DNA from: Clostridia bacterium
GTDB lineage: Bacteria > Bacillota > Clostridia > Christensenellales > Aristaeellaceae
Assembly (NCBI GenBank): GCA_009776385.1
Contig: WRFT01000063.1
Coordinates: 1-9,050 of the forward strand
Direction: 5' to 3'
DNA length: 9,050 nt
This document shows, in pieces, positions 6,792 through 9,050 of the stretch. The notes beneath the pieces are model-generated. The model saw only the letters and a list, made by a program, of their open reading frames with translations. It did no database searches and was not told the DNA's origin. Made by a program: the position numbers and the translations under genes. The first letter of the stretch is position 1, and every line of letters starts with the position of its first letter.

Positions 6792-7558
6792 TTCTCACCA
6801 TGGATATAGGCAACACCAGCATTAAAACCGCCCTGTTTGACGGCGCGGATATGGTCAAGTACTGGCGTATCTCCACCAGCGTTACCAGCACGTCCGATGA
6901 ATACGGCGTGCTGCTGTCGGGCTTCTTTGCCCATGAGGGCGTCAGCATCAAGCAGGTACAAGGCATATCCATCTCCTCCGTGGTGCCCTCCATCAACTAT
7001 ACCATCGAGCATATGTGCAATAACTATTTTGGTCAAAACCCCATGTGGGTGGTGCCCGGCATCAAAACGGGCATCGATATCAAGTACGAAAACCCCCGCG
7101 AGCTGGGGCCGGACCGTATCGCCAACGCGGTCGCCGCCTACGAGTTGTACGGCGCGCCGGTCATTTATATAGACTTTGGCACGGCCACCACCTTCGGCGT
7201 CGTGGATGAAAAGGGCGTCCTGATGGGCGGCTGTATCTGCCCCGGCGTCAAGCTGGCGGCAGAAGCGCTGGTCTCCGGCACGGCCAAGCTCCCGCGGTTC
7301 GAGCTTTTAAAACCAAAGTCTGTTATCAATAAGAACACGGTCGGCAACATGCAGGCAGGGCTCATCTACGGTTATATCGGGCAGGTCAACTACCTGATTA
7401 AAAAAATTAAAAGCGAACTGGGCCGTGAGGACGCATTTGTCGTGGCGACGGGCGGCCTGGCGGTGCTTATCGCCGACGAAAGCAAATCCATCAACACGCT
7501 GGACGGCCTGCTCACCTTGAAAGGCCTTCGTATCATTTATAATAAAAACAGGGGCTGA
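6788..7558 (+). CDS. coaX: Type III pantothenate kinase
   Basis: This is a 256-residue cytoplasmic kinase that phosphorylates pantothenate with ATP, the first step of coenzyme A synthesis. Family motifs are intact: DIGNT at residues 6-10 (phosphate loop of the ASKHA fold), the pantothenate-site segment YENPRELGPDR with the catalytic-site D109, IDFGTATTFGVV, GGCICPGVKLAAEAL, and ATGGLA near the C-terminus. Length and sequence follow the B. subtilis enzyme throughout, including NTVGNMQAGLIYGYIGQV. Type III enzymes typically need a monovalent cation and escape CoA feedback, according to work on the family. The ATG lies 10 bases after GGAAGGA (6771-6777) inside the end of the upstream transporter gene. 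hom begins 15 bases after the TGA stop. There is no sign of damage. Confidence 0.97.
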   Translation: MILTMDIGNTSIKTALFDGADMVKYWRISTSVTSTSDEYGVLLSGFFAHEGVSIKQVQGISISSVVPSINYTIEHMCNNYFGQNPMWVVPGIKTGIDIKYENPRELGPDRIANAVAAYELYGAPVIYIDFGTATTFGVVDEKGVLMGGCICPGVKLAAEALVSGTAKLPRFELLKPKSVINKNTVGNMQAGLIYGYIGQVNYLIKKIKSELGREDAFVVATGGLAVLIADESKSINTLDGLLTLKGLRIIYNKNRG

Positions 7559-7573
7559 GAGGGGCGGGCATCC

Positions 7574-8830
7574 ATGAAAACGGTGAATATTGGCTTATTG
7601 GGCGGCGGCAACATCGGCTGCGGCGTTTGGACACTCCTGCAGGACATGCGGCAGGACATACAAAAACGCTGCCATGTAGACTTGCGTATCACAAAAATAC
7701 TGGTGCGCGATATCAATGAACCGCGTCCCTGCGCCCTGCCGCCGGAACTGCTCACCACCAACCCGCATGACGTCACGCGCGCTGATAATATTCAAATCGT
7801 CGCGGAATTTTTGGGCGGCATACAGCCCGCCGCCATGTACATGCAGGACGCCATGGCGCATAAAAAAGCGGTAGTCACTGCCAATAAAGCCGCGCTCGCC
7901 ACGGAGGGCGCGTCCCTGCGGGCGGCGGCATCCGCCAATCACGTCGGCCTCCATTACGAGGCAAGCGTTTGCGCCGCCATTCCCGTTATCGGCGCGTTCA
8001 AGCACTCCTTGCAGGCCAACCGCGTTACGCGCATAATGGGCATTATCAACGGCACCACCAACTATATCCTGTCCGAAATGGCACAGCATAACAAAGATTA
8101 TCAGCAAGTGTTGGCTGAGGCGCAGCGCCTGGGGTTGGCGGAGCCGGATCCTTCCTCCGATGTACAGGGGCGGGATGCCGCTTATAAGCTGTCCATTTTG
8201 GCGTCGCTCGCCTTCGGCGGGCAGGTCGCCGTTCAACATATCTATACGGAAGGCATCACCGGCGTGACGCCCGAGGACATTCTGTGCGGTAAGGATAGGG
8301 GCTATGCTTTAAAGCTGTTGGCCATCGCCAAAATGGGGGAGCACGGCGTGGAGGCGCGTGTGCATCCCGCGTTGATACCTAATAATCACCCGTTGGCGGG
8401 TGTGAACGGCGCGTTCAACGCGGTGCATCTAACGGGCCACGCCTGCGGCGATATGACTTTTATGGGAAAGGGTGCGGGCCCGATGCCCACGGCGGGCGCC
8501 GTCATCAGCGATATCATCAACGCGGCGGAAGCGTTGGCACATTTGTATATAGAAGAAGAGTCGCAGGAACAAGCCCTTTCAATGGCCGAGGACTGGCAAA
8601 GCGCCTACTTCATCCGCATCCTGGCCGAGGACGAGGCCGGCGTCGCCGCCGTCTTCGCGCGGGAAGGGGTCTCCCTCGCCTCCGTGGAGCAAAGCGGTGA
8701 AGGAACCGGCGGCCGCGTACCGCTCATATGCACGACCCGCCCGGCATCGGAAAGGGCCGTGCGCGCCGCGCTGGAAAACCTGCCCCCCTCTGCCTGTTCG
8801 GTACAAAGCGTCATCCGCGTGGAATCCTGA
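7574..8830 (+). CDS. hom: Homoserine dehydrogenase with C-terminal ACT domain
   Basis: This 418-residue enzyme reduces aspartate semialdehyde to homoserine with NAD(P)H, at the branch to threonine and methionine. The Rossmann nucleotide loop is GGGNIG (residues 10-15), followed by VTANKAALA with K105. The catalytic region has E190, D201 and K205 (AEPDPSSDVQGRDAAYK), equivalent to E208, D219 and K223 of the yeast enzyme. MGIINGTTNYILSEM and GKGAGPMPTAGAV are also conserved. Residues about 343-417 form an ACT domain, normally the site of threonine feedback. It looks shorter than usual: only seven residues separate the AGV and GVSLASV segments, where about eleven are common, and PGV is changed to AGV. 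The ATG is preceded by the weak AGAGGGG (7558-7564). No other aspartate-pathway gene is in the window. Confidence 0.97.
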   Translation: MKTVNIGLLGGGNIGCGVWTLLQDMRQDIQKRCHVDLRITKILVRDINEPRPCALPPELLTTNPHDVTRADNIQIVAEFLGGIQPAAMYMQDAMAHKKAVVTANKAALATEGASLRAAASANHVGLHYEASVCAAIPVIGAFKHSLQANRVTRIMGIINGTTNYILSEMAQHNKDYQQVLAEAQRLGLAEPDPSSDVQGRDAAYKLSILASLAFGGQVAVQHIYTEGITGVTPEDILCGKDRGYALKLLAIAKMGEHGVEARVHPALIPNNHPLAGVNGAFNAVHLTGHACGDMTFMGKGAGPMPTAGAVISDIINAAEALAHLYIEEESQEQALSMAEDWQSAYFIRILAEDEAGVAAVFAREGVSLASVEQSGEGTGGRVPLICTTRPASERAVRAALENLPPSACSVQSVIRVES

Positions 8831-8840
8831 CTCCCGTCCC

Positions 8841-8871
8841 TGTCTTCGCGAGGTGACGAAGCGATCCAGGG
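8841..8871 (+). repeat. Palindromic intergenic repeat, copy 1
   Basis: This 31-base element begins 10 bases after the hom stop and matches copy 2 at 28 of 31 positions. Its core is GCGAGGTGACGAAGCGATCC. The stem arms are TTCGC (8845-8849) and GCGAT (8861-8865); the outermost pair is a T-T mismatch, which leaves four pairs. The downstream flank GTTCCTT is shared with copy 3. Confidence 0.75.
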
Positions 8872-8888
8872 TTCCTTTCTCTGCCCCT

Positions 8889-8914
8889 TTTCGCGTATTT
8901 CGCGTATTTCGCGG
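8889..8914 (+). repeat. 9-base tandem repeat TTTCGCGTA
   Basis: Two exact copies of TTTCGCGTA (8889-8897 and 8898-8906) are followed by a partial third, TTTCGCGG (8907-8914). The array lies between palindromic repeat copies 1 and 2, in sequence without a convincing gene. Confidence 0.75.
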
Positions 8915-8934
8915 TTTATATCGTTCCCCTTCTC

Positions 8935-8965
8935 CGTCATCGCGAGGTGACGAAGCGATCCAGCG
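8935..8965 (+). repeat. Palindromic intergenic repeat, copy 2
   Basis: This 31-base copy has a perfect five-pair stem, ATCGC (8939-8943) with GCGAT (8955-8959), around the 11-base loop GAGGTGACGAA. It is bounded by CGTC at the left and CCAGCG at the right, as in copy 3. Confidence 0.78.
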
Positions 8966-8976
8966 TCTTCTCTCCC

Positions 8977-9015
8977 CGTCATTGCGAGCCGTGTGAGCGG
9001 CGCGGCAATCCAGCG
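8977..9015 (+). repeat. Palindromic intergenic repeat, copy 3 (variant loop)
   Basis: This 39-base copy has the same ends (CGTCAT and ATCCAGCG). Its stem ATTGC (8981-8985) with GCAAT (9005-9009) differs from copy 2 by a compensating pair change. The longer centre can form an inner hairpin, GCCG (8988-8991) with CGGC (8998-9001). The CGTCATTGCGAG/GCAATCC form resembles dispersed repeats I recall from intergenic regions of many unrelated bacteria. Confidence 0.72.
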
Positions 9016-9050
9016 TTCCTTACCTTACTTATGATGATTTGTATAAAAAC

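Noticed and set aside
8595..8982. Minus-strand open frames over the hom 3' end
   Set aside because: They are antisense to the conserved ACT domain and the repeats, with no family motif.
8697..8996. Plus-strand open frame of 99 codons at the end of hom and beyond
   Set aside because: It overlaps hom in another frame, and its downstream part translates the palindromic and tandem repeats. Peptides of the SSRGDEAIQ kind are familiar spurious products of such repeats.
9016..9050. AT-rich right edge as a promoter for a following gene
   Set aside because: The base composition changes, but no spaced promoter elements, ribosome site or start can be supported before the window ends.

Overview
The window reads as a chromosomal housekeeping region of a low-to-mid-GC-lineage Firmicute, most likely a Clostridia member with fairly high GC content for that group. 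The evidence is as follows. RpoC has the compact Gram-positive length with no large insertions. RpoB ends in a long acidic tail. EF-P has the Bacillus/Clostridium-type PGKG loop. CoaX is close to the B. subtilis enzyme over its whole length. A CD1247-like coiled-coil/zinc-ribbon protein, a family I know from Clostridia, follows efp. All recognisable genes lie on the + strand. No mobile element, phage, CRISPR or defence gene is visible, and I found no clearly undescribed system.

Layout: the 3' end of rpoB (1-426) is followed after 48 bases by complete rpoC (475-4038, TTG start). Then come an M24-family Xaa-Pro aminopeptidase (4081-5148), elongation factor P (5164-5721, GTG start) and the small acidic zinc-ribbon protein (5747-6094). 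After a 91-base gap come an ECF-transporter S component (6186-6791), a type III pantothenate kinase (6788-7558, overlapping the previous gene by ATGA) and homoserine dehydrogenase with a C-terminal ACT domain (7574-8830). The last 220 bases hold no convincing gene. They carry three copies of a short palindromic intergenic repeat and a 9-base tandem repeat.

Functionally the first half makes the core of RNA polymerase (beta and beta') followed by two proline-related functions: PepP, which removes residues ahead of proline, and EF-P, which rescues ribosomes stalled on consecutive prolines. The second half pairs a probable vitamin-uptake subunit with the first enzyme of CoA synthesis, then a branch-point enzyme of threonine/methionine synthesis. 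Gaps are short (15-48 bases apart from the one of 91), there is no classical terminator between genes, and nearly every gene has a strong GGAGG-type ribosome site. One or two long transcripts are therefore plausible, with the 91-base gap the best place for a break.

Points worth a second look are small but specific. They are non-consensus residues in the RpoC bridge helix, a two-residue insertion in the beta' N-terminal zinc finger at a 6-base tandem duplication, and an apparently N-terminally shortened CD1247-like protein. The others are a shortened ACT domain in Hom, the absence of the str operon after rpoC, and palindromic repeats whose stems differ by compensating base changes.
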